Assembly (NCBI GenBank): GCA_947564305.1
Contig: CANOBT010000003.1
Coordinates: 1 to 64,000 of the forward strand
Direction: 5' to 3'
Length of the DNA: 64,000 bases
Source of the DNA: an uncultured Lachnospiraceae bacterium
Lineage (GTDB): Bacteria > Bacillota_A > Clostridia > Lachnospirales > Lachnospiraceae
Positions within the stretch are counted from its first letter, which is position 1. Each line of letters opens with the position of its first letter. The position numbers and the translations under genes were made by a program. Below, in pieces: positions 8,431 through 16,992 of this stretch. Below the pieces are notes generated by a model that searched no databases, was not told the origin of the DNA, and was given only the letters and a program-made list of their open reading frames with translations.

Positions 8431-9641
8431 ATTACATGCTATATGGTCTATTTTTTATAAGTTTACCCCAAAATTTCCCGAACCTTATTCACACTCAGTT
8501 TGCATTCTGCAGCAATCTCCTCATTTGAGGCCCCTTGTACATTCATTTTAAATACTTTGCGCGCAACCTCAATTCCCTTCTTTTCGCCCCGTCTTTCCGC
8601 ACTGCTTATCTGTGTATTATAATCTTTAAGCGCTTTCTCGCGTTCTTCATATTCTATCCGCTTTATATCATCTGCACTCAGCTTTTTCAGCGTTTTATAT
8701 GCTTCATCAAGATAGATACTTGTTCCCGCCATATGCTCAAACTCCTTTCTGCTTTTTGCATTTAGGAAATTCATCCAGTTGACGATATCTTCCCCAGATT
8801 GAATCTTTTTAGGAAGTTTTTTTAATTCCAGTATCTGCAACTCCAGTTTGTCTGTATAAATGCTCCCTTTTTTGCCATCACGCAGAAAGATTCTGCGGTA
8901 ACAGCGCTTATCGTCCGGGAAACGAACAAAATTCAGGATACTGACGTGAATACACCTTTGTAACTTATCATAGGAATCCCCGTTGCTCAACTGTTCAAAA
9001 AATATCTTGCAAAGATAGAATAAAGCCCGTTCATCCCAGAATTCAAAATATTTTACCTGCATCTCAAGATTTATACGAGTTCCGTTATCTAGATGTACAA
9101 GTACATCCAGAATTCCCAATTTGTCATTTGCATGCTCTCGAGGCAGATGTGTGGGGAGCAGCTCCGTATCGCCGATGGTATCAGGCGGAACACGCAGGAT
9201 TGCAGCGCAGAATCCTTTGCGTACAATGGGATTATCCATCAAGCCTGCGAAGCAGACATCCACGGTGGGGCGCATGATAAAGTTGTCCTGCCTTTTTGCT
9301 GTTGTCGTGTTGCTCATGAAAAGTCTCCTTTCTTCAGCAGAATTTCCCTTTGCCAATTTGAAAGACTTCTCTATGGGAGAATTTCCTGGTACAATTACTA
9401 AATGTATCATATCATGAAATGAAAATCCTGAAAAGTGTATTCCTAATAGAAAATATATTTCTATATGTCAGCATCCGCTGCCGCATTTTTTAGACATAAG
9501 AAACGGATTGGCATGTCAGAAAATCCTGTTTTGTAAAAACAATGGTTGGGTTATCCGGTGAATGACCGGTAAGAATAAAGAAAGTGAATACTTCCTGGAA
9601 TTCTTGAAATGAGTATAGCATATCGTGAGAGGATATTCAAC
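8431..9641. repeat. 1.2-kb tandem duplication, copy A
   Basis: From ATTACATG...ATATGGTCT on the left to GAGTATAGCATATCGTG..GGATATTCAA on the right, this block is nearly identical to 9836-11084. It includes a complete Rpn-type nuclease gene, its upstream region and about 230 bases beyond. Copies differ by scattered substitutions and a small in-frame expansion in copy B. Confidence 0.85.
8463..9317 (-). CDS. Rpn family PD-(D/E)XK nuclease / transposase-like protein (copy A), 284 aa
   Basis: Start MSNTTTAKRQ (complement of 9315-9317) is chosen because AAAGGAGAC lies just upstream; the longer frame to 9410 starts in what is non-coding spacer in both copies. Residues near 10-35 read FIMRPTVDVCFAGLMDNPIV, and LGILDVLVHLDNGTRINLEMQVK (about 75-97) carries the D...E-x-Q-x-K nuclease core. 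The C-terminus (SSAERRGEKKGIEVARKVFK...NKVREILG) is a charged linker and HTH-like tail typical of the family. Relatives of E. coli RpnA are DNA endonucleases that stimulate RecA-independent recombination; many Lachnospiraceae carry multiple copies. Function here is inferred from family. Confidence 0.82.
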   Translation of the reverse strand: MSNTTTAKRQDNFIMRPTVDVCFAGLMDNPIVRKGFCAAILRVPPDTIGDTELLPTHLPREHANDKLGILDVLVHLDNGTRINLEMQVKYFEFWDERALFYLCKIFFEQLSNGDSYDKLQRCIHVSILNFVRFPDDKRCYRRIFLRDGKKGSIYTDKLELQILELKKLPKKIQSGEDIVNWMNFLNAKSRKEFEHMAGTSIYLDEAYKTLKKLSADDIKRIEYEEREKALKDYNTQISSAERRGEKKGIEVARKVFKMNVQGASNEEIAAECKLSVNKVREILG

Positions 9642-9769
9642 TAATGAATTTTTCCTGTATCTAAAGGGGCAGCGTATAAATACAAGTTGTTTGAGAAAAA
9701 TAACTGACAAATTTCTGCAATAAATAATTGCATATCAATATAAAGCCAATTAAGACGAATGATAATTAG

Positions 9770-9815
9770 AAGGCTAAAGAACTGCCACAATAGGGGGGGG
9801 CAATTCTTTAGCTTT
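9770..9815. terminator. Hairpin between the two duplicated blocks
   Basis: AAGGCTAAAGAACTGCC (9770-9786) pairs with GGCAATTCTTTAGCTTT (9799-9815), the loop including most of a run of eight G. It lies downstream of the copy B gene on the minus strand and outside the repeat. The rest of 9642-9835 contains no gene. Confidence 0.5.
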
Positions 9816-9835
9816 GGTTTCGATGACAGAAATCT

Positions 9836-11084
9836 ATTACATGTCATATGGTCTGTTTTTTAATAAGTTTACCCCAAAATTTCCCGAACCTTCTTCACAC
9901 TCAGCTTGCATTCTGCAGCAATCTCCTCATTTGAGGCCCCTTGTACATTCATTTTAAATACTTTGCGTGCAATCTCAATCCCCTTCTTTTCGCCACGCTG
10001 TTCACCGCGTCTTTCGCCACGCCGTTCACCGCGTTTTTCCGCACTGCTTATCTGTGTATTATAATCTTTAAGCGCTTTCTCGCGTTCTTCATATTCTATC
10101 CGCTTTATATCATCTGCACTCAGCTTTTTCAGCGTTTTATATGCTTCATCAAGATAGATACTTGTTCCCGCCATATGCTCAAACTCCTTTCTGCTTTTTG
10201 CATTTAAGAAATTCATCCAGTTGACGATATCTTCCCCGGATTGAACCTTTTTAGGAAGTTTTTTTAATTCCAGTATCTGTAATTCCAGTTTGTCTGTATA
10301 AATGTTCCCTTTTTTGCCATCACGCAGAAAAATTCTGCGGTAACAACGCTTATCGTCCGGGAAACGAACAAAATTCAAGATACTGACGTGAATACACCTC
10401 TGTAACTTATCATAGGAATCCCCGTTGTTTAACTGCTCAAAAAATATCTTACAAAGATAGAATAAAGCCCGTTCATCCCAGAATTCGAAATATTTTACCT
10501 GCATCTCAAGATTTATATGAGTCCCGTTATCCAGATGCACAAGTACATCCAGAATTCCCAATTTGTCGTTGGCATGCTCTCGCGGCAGATGTGTGGGGAG
10601 CAGCTCCGTATCTCCGATGGTATCAGGAGGAACACGCAGGATTGCGGCGCAGAATCCCTTGCGTACAATGGGATTATCCATCAAGCCTGCGAAGCAGACA
10701 TCCACAGTGGGGCGCATGATAAAGTTGTCCTGCTTTTTTTCTGTCGTCGTTTTGTTCATGAAAAGTCTCCTTTCTTCAGCAGAATTTCCTTTTGCCAATT
10801 TGGAAGACCTCTCTATGGGAGAATTTCCTGGTACAATTACTAAATGTATCATATCATGAAATGAAAATCCTGAAAAGTGTATTCCTAATAGAAAATGTAT
10901 TTCTATGTCAGCATCCGCCGCTGCATTTCTTAAAAAGCATAAGAAACGGATTGGCGTGTCAGAAAATCCTGTTTTGTAAAAATAATGATTGAGTTATCCG
11001 GCGAATTGCCGGTAAGAATAAAGAAAGCGAATGCTTTCTGGAATTCTTGAAATGAGTATAGCATATCGTGGGGGGATATTCAAC
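9836..11084. repeat. 1.2-kb tandem duplication, copy B
   Basis: Near-identical to 8431-9641 through both gene and flanks. The copy is longer mainly because 36 bases encoding RGER-type units are added inside the gene. The 10760-11198 stretch holds only the duplicated upstream region and leader of the next gene. Confidence 0.85.
9869..10759 (-). CDS. Rpn family PD-(D/E)XK nuclease / transposase-like protein (copy B), 296 aa
   Basis: Start MNKTTTEKKQ (complement of 10757-10759) has the same AAAGGAGAC signal as copy A. The protein is almost identical to copy A in the nuclease core (ILDVLVHLDNGTHINLEMQVK) and in the C-terminal NVQGASNEEIAAECKLSV segment. The difference is in the hinge: SSAEKRGERRGERRGEQRGEKKG has 12 extra residues made of RGER/RGEQ units, where copy A has SSAERRGEKKG. 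This looks like recent slippage in a 12-base unit. Both copies are intact, so either or both could be expressed. Confidence 0.82.
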   Translation of the reverse strand: MNKTTTEKKQDNFIMRPTVDVCFAGLMDNPIVRKGFCAAILRVPPDTIGDTELLPTHLPREHANDKLGILDVLVHLDNGTHINLEMQVKYFEFWDERALFYLCKIFFEQLNNGDSYDKLQRCIHVSILNFVRFPDDKRCYRRIFLRDGKKGNIYTDKLELQILELKKLPKKVQSGEDIVNWMNFLNAKSRKEFEHMAGTSIYLDEAYKTLKKLSADDIKRIEYEEREKALKDYNTQISSAEKRGERRGERRGEQRGEKKGIEIARKVFKMNVQGASNEEIAAECKLSVKKVREILG

Positions 11085-11198
11085 CCACATAATTTTCATG
11101 TATACATGCAGAAAACATACATTTAAGCAGGAGGGGATGTATAAATACAAACTGCTTGAGAGAAAATATGATTTATCTTTTCTCGGAGGGCAAAATAT

Positions 11199-12059
11199 AT
11201 GCGCAGCTTTTTTTACGGTTGGTATTTTAAATGTCAGTCAGATACGCAGACTCTGGCAATCATACCGGCAGTCCATAAGTCAGTAAAGGGGCGTTCCTGT
11301 TCCATTCAGATGATCACAGAGAATCATGCATGGAATATTGATTTTCCGGCGTCGGAGTTCCATCGGTCAGGCCGGGATATCTGTATAGGGAAGAACCGAT
11401 TTGGAGAAAGGGGTATTTTTCTGACCGCACGCACGCCGGAACTGCACATAAATGGAAAATTGAGGTTTGGTCCTATACATCCCCTAAAATATGATATTAT
11501 GGGACCGTTTTCTATATTGCCGTTTCTGGAATGCAGGCATAGTGTGCAAAGCATGCGGCATTCAGTTTACGGTAATGTGCATATTAACGAACAGGAATAT
11601 TTGTTCCGGAACGCTTTTGGATATTGGGAAGGGGATCAGGGAAGTTCATTTCCAAAGGAATATGCGTGGACGCAATGTGGCTTCCCGGATGGTTCACTCA
11701 TGCTGTCTGTAGCGGATGTCCCAATTGCGGGTTATCATTTTCGTGGTATCATAGGTGTGGTGTTATGGAAGGGAAAAGAGTATCGGCTTGCTACCTATTT
11801 GGGAGCCAGAGCGGCAGAGGTTCGGGGTGGGAAACTTCGGATTATTCAGGGAAATCTGGAATTAGAGGCCAGATTGTTGGAAGCGGCCGGAAGTCCTTTG
11901 AATGCTCCGAATCATGGTGATATGACAAGGACTATTCATGAAAATGCAGCCTGCCGGGCGTTTTACAGATTCCAAAAAGGAGGGAGTACACTCTTCGAAT
12001 TTGAAACGGAGAAGGCTTCCTTTGAATATGAATTAGAGAAGAATTTTACAGCGCTGTAA
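11199..12059 (+). CDS. Tocopherol cyclase family protein, 286 aa
   Basis: ATG 11199 follows CGGAGGG at normal spacing. The N-terminal MRSFFYGWYFKCQ...TLAIIPAVH, then repeated beta-strand segments (FPASEFHRSGRDICIGKNRF, GPIHPLKYDIMGPF, PFLECRHSVQSM) and GYWEGDQGSSFPKEYAWTQC match the tocopherol-cyclase-like beta-barrel family (PF14249). Plant members close the chromanol ring; bacterial members in anaerobes have no known substrate. The Trp/Gly-rich WEGDQGSSFP block is the family's most recognisable segment. It is monocistronic with its own terminator. Cytoplasmic, as no signal peptide is seen. Confidence 0.75.
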   Translation: MRSFFYGWYFKCQSDTQTLAIIPAVHKSVKGRSCSIQMITENHAWNIDFPASEFHRSGRDICIGKNRFGERGIFLTARTPELHINGKLRFGPIHPLKYDIMGPFSILPFLECRHSVQSMRHSVYGNVHINEQEYLFRNAFGYWEGDQGSSFPKEYAWTQCGFPDGSLMLSVADVPIAGYHFRGIIGVVLWKGKEYRLATYLGARAAEVRGGKLRIIQGNLELEARLLEAAGSPLNAPNHGDMTRTIHENAACRAFYRFQKGGSTLFEFETEKASFEYELEKNFTAL

Positions 12060-12070
12060 AATGGCGGAAG

Positions 12071-12104
12071 AAAATCCCTGGAAGGGCTGCAGTCCAGGGA
12101 TTTT
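12071..12104 (+). terminator. Intrinsic terminator after the tocopherol-cyclase-like gene
   Basis: AAAATCCCTGGA (12071-12082) pairs with TCCAGGGATTTT (12093-12104), loop AGGGCTGCAG. The stem matches the one at 8374-8405. Confidence 0.8.
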
Positions 12105-12188
12105 GGAAGATTAATGAGAAGTGCCTCTATAGAATAAATAAGCTGTGGCAGGACGAGACGTGGGAAGGTTTTATCGGGGCGAAAACAT

Positions 12189-12872
12189 CTACTCCTCCTC
12201 CCCCAACAGCCTCAGCCCCGCCGTAGCCGTCACCGGCAGTGAAAAGATAATCCCCCCCGCGGGCGTTCCAATCCCGGCTTTTTCCATGATTGCACGCATA
12301 ATCTCATTTTTCTGCCGGGAACGTACCACGATAAAAACCATCTCTTTTTCTTCCGCAAGGGAAATCCCCAGGAATCTTTTGGCCTGTTCCATACCGGTAC
12401 CCTTGGCATGGATGACCGTGCCGCCCGGTGCATGGGCGCTTCTGGCAGCATCCATGACTGTTTCAATATGTCCTCCATTTGCAATGGTGATCAGAAGTTC
12501 AAATTCTGTGTCTTTCAATGTGCTTTCCTCCTCAACAACAATCTCCTGCTCCATGGTAAGATACTGCAAAGCCTTTTTGCCGCCGATGCTGCTCATGGGA
12601 ATGAGAAACGCAATACCCCGTCCGGCCACATCAATTTTCATTTTGCTGTAAAGTTCTTTTTTAAATGTCTTCCATGTTTCCATTGTGACAAATGCAAAAT
12701 AAACGGTCTTTTCCGTGGCTTCCATTCCCAGGTAGTCGAGAATCGCGCTGTTGGCGGTTCCGACTGCCATGGTGGAGAGGGTCACATGGATATTATTTTC
12801 TTTAAAAAAGGGAATCATTTTATTCCGAATGCCCCGGTTGGTAATCATTCCCATCATATAAAGTTCATTCAT
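12189..12872 (-). CDS. Tandem-domain P-II family signalling protein, 227 aa
   Basis: Two P-II-like halves are visible. The first runs NELYMMGMITNRGIRNKMIPFFKENNI, and the second (from about 120) reads FELLITIANGGHIETVMDAARSAHAPGGTVIHAKGTG and then MVFIVVRSRQKNEIMRAIMEKAG. The second half keeps the GGTVIHAKGTG loop typical of P-II nucleotide-binding proteins. P-II proteins sense nucleotides and 2-oxoglutarate and gate partner transporters. It starts 17 bases after the DUF1538 gene on the same strand, so it likely regulates that membrane protein as GlnK does AmtB. What is sensed is not evident. Confidence 0.78.
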   Translation of the reverse strand: MNELYMMGMITNRGIRNKMIPFFKENNIHVTLSTMAVGTANSAILDYLGMEATEKTVYFAFVTMETWKTFKKELYSKMKIDVAGRGIAFLIPMSSIGGKKALQYLTMEQEIVVEEESTLKDTEFELLITIANGGHIETVMDAARSAHAPGGTVIHAKGTGMEQAKRFLGISLAEEKEMVFIVVRSRQKNEIMRAIMEKAGIGTPAGGIIFSLPVTATAGLRLLGEEE

Positions 12873-12889
12873 GAAAAAAATCCTTTCTG

Positions 12890-14422
12890 TTAAAGTTCAA
12901 TGATATCATCCTCAGCCCAGCTGTCAAGATAGGATGCGGTAACAGCTTCCATAACTTCTCCGCGTCGGGATTTGTACTGGTAGACGGCACCTAGGATCTG
13001 AATGGCAATCAATGGAGTCATGGCAACCATGGCTACAATTCCAAAGGCATCCCGAACAATATTTCCGCCCACTGCCTGGCAGGCGCCCATGGCAAAGGGG
13101 AGCAGAAACGTTGCGGTCATAGGTCCGGAAGCAACGCCGCCGGAGTCAAATGCGATTGCGGTAAATATTTTCGGTACAAAGAATGATAAGCAAACAGCGA
13201 TAATGTACCCTGGTACGATGAACCACAGGATGGAAACACCGGTGAGTACCCGGAACATTGCAATCCCTACAGATGCAGCTACACCCAGAGACATGCTTAA
13301 GCCCATGGCTTTTCCGGAGATAGCGCCGGAAGTGATTTCTTCCACCTGCTCCATCAATACATACACGGCAGGTTCGGCTTTTACGATAAAAAAACCGATG
13401 ACCATGCCGATAGGAATCAGGATGAAGCGGAAAGGAAGTTCTGCAATCAGCTGTCCCAGGTAATTTCCTGCGGGCATAAATCCCACATTTGCCCCGGTCA
13501 GGAAGAGAACCAGACCGATATATGTATATGCAATACCAATTAATATCTTATATAATTTCTTCTTTTTTAATTTCAGAGAAATGACCTGAAAGGCTCCAAA
13601 GAAAGCAACGATCGGAAGCAGGGAGACCGCAATTTCTTTGATATATTCCGGTAAGTTTTCTGCAAAATGATGCCATAGCTCTACGGAATTTTCAATGTAC
13701 GGAAGTGCGGCAGGGACATAACCGGTTTCTTTGGGATGGTATAAAAGTCCCAAAAGAAGGACCGCCAGGATTGGTCCGATGGAGCACAGGGAAACCAGAC
13801 CGAAGCTGTCATCTTCCGCATGTTTATCGCTTCGGACTGCAGCAAAACCAACGCCAAGCGCCATAATGAACGGGACGGTCATGGGTCCGGTGGTCACTCC
13901 GCCGGAGTCAAATGCTACGGCAACAAAATCTTTTGGAACGAACAGCGTCAATACGGCAACAATGATATAAAAGAAAATCAGAAGCGTAGACAGTGATATG
14001 GAAAACAGCATACGGAGCATAGCGACGACCAGGAAGAATCCCACGCCTCCGGCAACCGAAAAGATCAGCGCATAGTTCGGTATCGAAGGAACCTGCTCCG
14101 CCAGGACCTGCAGGTCTGGTTCCGAGATGGTGATCACGAAACCAAGCAGGAAGCAAAGGAAGAGTATGGTTCCCAGATGCATGGTCTGCGCCATCTTTTT
14201 TCCGACTTTTTCTCCCATGGGGGTCATGGATAATTCAGCTCCAAGGGTAAAAAACATCATGCCGACGATCAGCAGCACCGCACCGAGTAAAAACAGGAGC
14301 AGGATGCTGGGTGGAATGGGTGCGATTGTAAAGCTTAAAAGCAGTACGATTCCGATAATCGGCATCACGGCTTTTAAGGCTTCTTTCAATTTTTCAGAAA
14401 ATCGGGTCTGGTAATAATTCAT
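12890..14422 (-). CDS. DUF1538 family membrane transporter-like protein, 510 aa
   Basis: A polytopic membrane protein with about 12 hydrophobic segments. It contains two inverted or tandem halves, each with the motif (V/I)AFDSGGV(T/A)(T/S)GPMT: VAVAFDSGGVTTGPMTVPF near 170 and AIAFDSGGVASGPMTATF near 425. This repeated motif is the hallmark of DUF1538. Substrate unknown; the conserved D-S-G-G motif suggests an ion or small-molecule pathway. It is the first gene of a two-gene operon with the tandem P-II protein. The start MNYYQTRFSEKLKEA gives a short cytoplasmic N-terminus. Confidence 0.82.
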   Translation of the reverse strand: MNYYQTRFSEKLKEALKAVMPIIGIVLLLSFTIAPIPPSILLLFLLGAVLLIVGMMFFTLGAELSMTPMGEKVGKKMAQTMHLGTILFLCFLLGFVITISEPDLQVLAEQVPSIPNYALIFSVAGGVGFFLVVAMLRMLFSISLSTLLIFFYIIVAVLTLFVPKDFVAVAFDSGGVTTGPMTVPFIMALGVGFAAVRSDKHAEDDSFGLVSLCSIGPILAVLLLGLLYHPKETGYVPAALPYIENSVELWHHFAENLPEYIKEIAVSLLPIVAFFGAFQVISLKLKKKKLYKILIGIAYTYIGLVLFLTGANVGFMPAGNYLGQLIAELPFRFILIPIGMVIGFFIVKAEPAVYVLMEQVEEITSGAISGKAMGLSMSLGVAASVGIAMFRVLTGVSILWFIVPGYIIAVCLSFFVPKIFTAIAFDSGGVASGPMTATFLLPFAMGACQAVGGNIVRDAFGIVAMVAMTPLIAIQILGAVYQYKSRRGEVMEAVTASYLDSWAEDDIIEL

Positions 14423-14525
14423 GAATGAGATAGTCCTTTCTTGAAAACGAGTTTCCTTATTATAAATGTTTTTTTAAGTTTTGGCAACCGTGAAGCGATG
14501 AATCTTATCTCAATCTTAGTAATCC

Positions 14526-15464
14526 TTATATAAGCCCCAGCTGTGACAATCCAAATACAAATAAGAATAATGTGAACACGCATAAGACGGATGTGGCGGC
14601 AACGATTTCGCCAGCCAGTTCCCCATTTCCGCCCATCGACTGCGCCATAGGTGTGGAAGCGACTGCTACAGGGGAGGCAAAAATGGCAAGAATGACGACA
14701 AGGACATCCCCCTTGTATCCTAACAAAGCTCCGATAGAGAGCATGATAAAAGGAGCGATTGCTAAATGGACGACAGAAACGGAAATCAGGTAGTTTCTGT
14801 GTTTTTTCATGCTGTCAAATGAAAGGATACCGCCCAGGGTTACGAGTGCCAGAGGGGTAGAAATGTCTGACAGGTTCAGGATGGGTGCCATGATAAAATC
14901 GGGTATTTTTATGTGCAGCAGACTGCAGACAACGCCCAGGATTCCCGCTTCCACCAACGGGTTTTTCAGAATATTTGCAAGGATTTCTGGAAGTGAAACG
15001 GATGCGCCGCGGTTTGTTTCAAACAAAATCACTGCAAGAATGTTAAAAAGGGGAACGACCATAGCGGAAAGGGCGGACACCAATGCGGTGCCTCTGTCCA
15101 CGCACAGGGAGGCTGCAATCGTTGTTCCGAACAGGACAAAGTTGCTCCTGAAAATCCCCTGGACAATGACGGTGGCATCGCTTTTTTCTTTTACCATGCG
15201 AAATACGATATACAGGGTTGTAAAGTACAGGAAAAGAACCTGTATTAATATAAGAAGAAACACATCAGGTTTCAGGGTTTCTCCCAAGTCCGCACCATAT
15301 ACATTTACAAAAAGGGTCAAGGGAATAAACACTTTGAAGATCAGGCCGTTCAGGGCTTTAAAATTCTCCTTTGAAAAGATAGAGAATTTACGTATCAGTC
15401 CTCCGACTGTCATATATACGATCAGAGGGAGGACGACAGAAAGTGCTAACATAAAACTACTCAT
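14526..15464 (-). CDS. AEC (auxin efflux carrier) family permease, 312 aa
   Basis: About ten membrane segments (MSSFMLALSVVLPLIVYMTVG at the start). The central LVTLGGILSF and the C-terminal ASPVAVASTPMAQSMGGNGELAGEIVAATSV segment is the typical AEC signature, with the family's (P/S)-x-A-x-x-x-x-x-A-x-x-x-G pattern in the last helices. Bacterial relatives export or import small organic acids such as malate. It stands alone: 103 bases from the DUF1538 operon on the same strand and divergent from the PLP-enzyme operon. Substrate unknown. Confidence 0.82.
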   Translation of the reverse strand: MSSFMLALSVVLPLIVYMTVGGLIRKFSIFSKENFKALNGLIFKVFIPLTLFVNVYGADLGETLKPDVFLLILIQVLFLYFTTLYIVFRMVKEKSDATVIVQGIFRSNFVLFGTTIAASLCVDRGTALVSALSAMVVPLFNILAVILFETNRGASVSLPEILANILKNPLVEAGILGVVCSLLHIKIPDFIMAPILNLSDISTPLALVTLGGILSFDSMKKHRNYLISVSVVHLAIAPFIMLSIGALLGYKGDVLVVILAIFASPVAVASTPMAQSMGGNGELAGEIVAATSVLCVFTLFLFVFGLSQLGLI

Positions 15465-15718
15465 ATGTTTATACCTCCGGCAGGAATATAGGGTATAAGA
15501 TGCTTCTGTATTTTTTGATTTCGTGGTATTGTAACTGAAAATAGCATATCACAAAATAGATTGCTCAACAATTGCTGAAACGAAGTTTTTGTATTAATTT
15601 TCGGATTCATATTCTTAATGAATCCGTGTATAAAAGTTTTGAAAATGTAAATATGTATAAAAACGGACTATTTTATTTATGCAAAATTTATAAAAAATTT
15701 AAAAATATAAACATTTTA

Positions 15719-15747
15719 TTGACAAAGTTTAACATAGAAATTATAAT
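15719..15747 (+). promoter_or_regulatory. Perfect consensus sigma-A promoter of the PLP-enzyme/NhaC operon
   Basis: TTGACA (15719-15724), exactly 17 bases, TATAAT (15742-15747). Both hexamers match the vegetative consensus at every base. The start ATG lies about 54 bases after the predicted transcription start. No riboswitch fold was found in this short leader; the rest of the 15465-15807 gap is AT-rich spacer. Confidence 0.85.
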
Positions 15748-15807
15748 AAATATAAAATTGGTTCTACCACTGAACCTTATAACCAAAATAAAAAAGGAGG
15801 ATGAATT

Positions 15808-16980
15808 ATGTCAGAAACTGAAAACCGGGATTTGCTCGCAATGACGCATTTGGGGGAGGAACCTTCTAAATACATGAATTCGGTGACGCCGCCGATTTTT
15901 ATGAATTCACTGCATGTATTTGACACTGTGGATGACTATTTTGCCGTAGATATCTTCAAGGACGAGTACTATTATGGCCGCGCATCAAATCCAACGATTA
16001 CGATTCTGGAAAAGAAATTAGCAGCTTTGGAGCATGGCGTAAGGGCAGTTGCATTTTCTACCGGAATGGCAGCGTGTACGGCGGCAGTAATTGCTGTATG
16101 TAAGATGGGAAGCCATATCATCTGTATGAAAGAAAGCTATGGCCCTGTGCAGCATCTACTGGATGACTTTTTGATTGAGAAGATGAATATTGCAGTCACT
16201 TATGTCAATGGACAGAAGTTGGAAGATTTTGAAGCGGCAATCCGTCCGGAGACAGATTTGATTATTTTGGAAAGCCCGTCTACATTACTATTTTCCGTAG
16301 TGGACCTGGAAGGGGTTGCAAAGCTGGCAAAGGAGCACGGAATCAAGACTTATATTGATAATACATATTCTACACCGGTATTTCAGAAACCGCTTGACAT
16401 GGGAATTGATATTGTCATGCATACCATGACGAAGTATATCGGCGGACACAGCGATCTGTCAGGAGGAGTATTGATTTCTAAGGATGAGAAGTTTATGAAA
16501 GGTCTGATGATCCAGAGGGACCGGTTTGGAAGCGTGATGGGTCCGATGGAAGGGTGGCTTGCAATCCGCGGTCTGCGCACGTTGGATGTGAGGATTCGCA
16601 GACATTATGAAACTGGAATAAAGGTTGCAGAATATCTGGAAAATCACCCAAAAGTCAAAAAGGTGTATTATACAGGACTGAAATCCCACCCTCAGTATGA
16701 GCTTGCCAGAAAGCAGCAGAAAGGCGAGTGCGGGCTGATGAGCCTGGAGATTGACGGGGATGAAAAAGCGACGGCAAGATTTGTGGATGCTTTGAAGATT
16801 TTTGAGAGGGGATGTTCCTGGGGAGGATTTGAGAGTCTTGCAATCGCTTATACCTACAATTGGACGGAAGAACAACAGGCATTTCTGGGAATAAACCGGA
16901 GTATTGTAAGGCTTCACTGCGGTCTGGAAGGTACGGAGAATTTGATTGCAGATTTGGAGCAGGCATTGGAAAAGGTATGA
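15808..16980 (+). CDS. Cys/Met-metabolism PLP-dependent enzyme (gamma-synthase/lyase type), 390 aa
   Basis: AAGGAGG lies 8 bases before ATG 15808. The fold-type-I trans-sulfuration family is shown by YYYGRASNPTITILEKKLAALE (cofactor-site Y and substrate R), the FSTGMAACTAAV segment, ILESPSTLLFSVVD, and the PLP-lysine block MTKYIGGHSDLSGG with Lys209. The C-terminal SWGGFESLA (about 330-338) followed by RLHCGLEG is also typical. Members make cystathionine or split methionine, homocysteine or cystathionine. Which reaction applies here cannot be fixed, although pairing with an antiporter favours a catabolic gamma-lyase. The second gene is 12 bases downstream. Confidence 0.82.
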   Translation: MSETENRDLLAMTHLGEEPSKYMNSVTPPIFMNSLHVFDTVDDYFAVDIFKDEYYYGRASNPTITILEKKLAALEHGVRAVAFSTGMAACTAAVIAVCKMGSHIICMKESYGPVQHLLDDFLIEKMNIAVTYVNGQKLEDFEAAIRPETDLIILESPSTLLFSVVDLEGVAKLAKEHGIKTYIDNTYSTPVFQKPLDMGIDIVMHTMTKYIGGHSDLSGGVLISKDEKFMKGLMIQRDRFGSVMGPMEGWLAIRGLRTLDVRIRRHYETGIKVAEYLENHPKVKKVYYTGLKSHPQYELARKQQKGECGLMSLEIDGDEKATARFVDALKIFERGCSWGGFESLAIAYTYNWTEEQQAFLGINRSIVRLHCGLEGTENLIADLEQALEKV

Positions 16981-16992
16981 TGGAGGTGGATC

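Noticed and set aside
9318..9410. Longer N-terminus of the Rpn copies (MIHLVIVPGN...)
   Set aside because: The typical family start and an AAAGGAGAC site lie at 9317 and 10759; the extra codons look like leader DNA.
12145..12651. Plus-strand ORFs over the P-II and DUF1538 genes
   Set aside because: These are shadows of well-identified minus-strand genes with no family match or ribosome binding site.
15465..15807. SAM or T-box riboswitch before the sulfur amino-acid enzyme
   Set aside because: The leader between the consensus promoter and ATG is only about 54 bases and has no matching fold.
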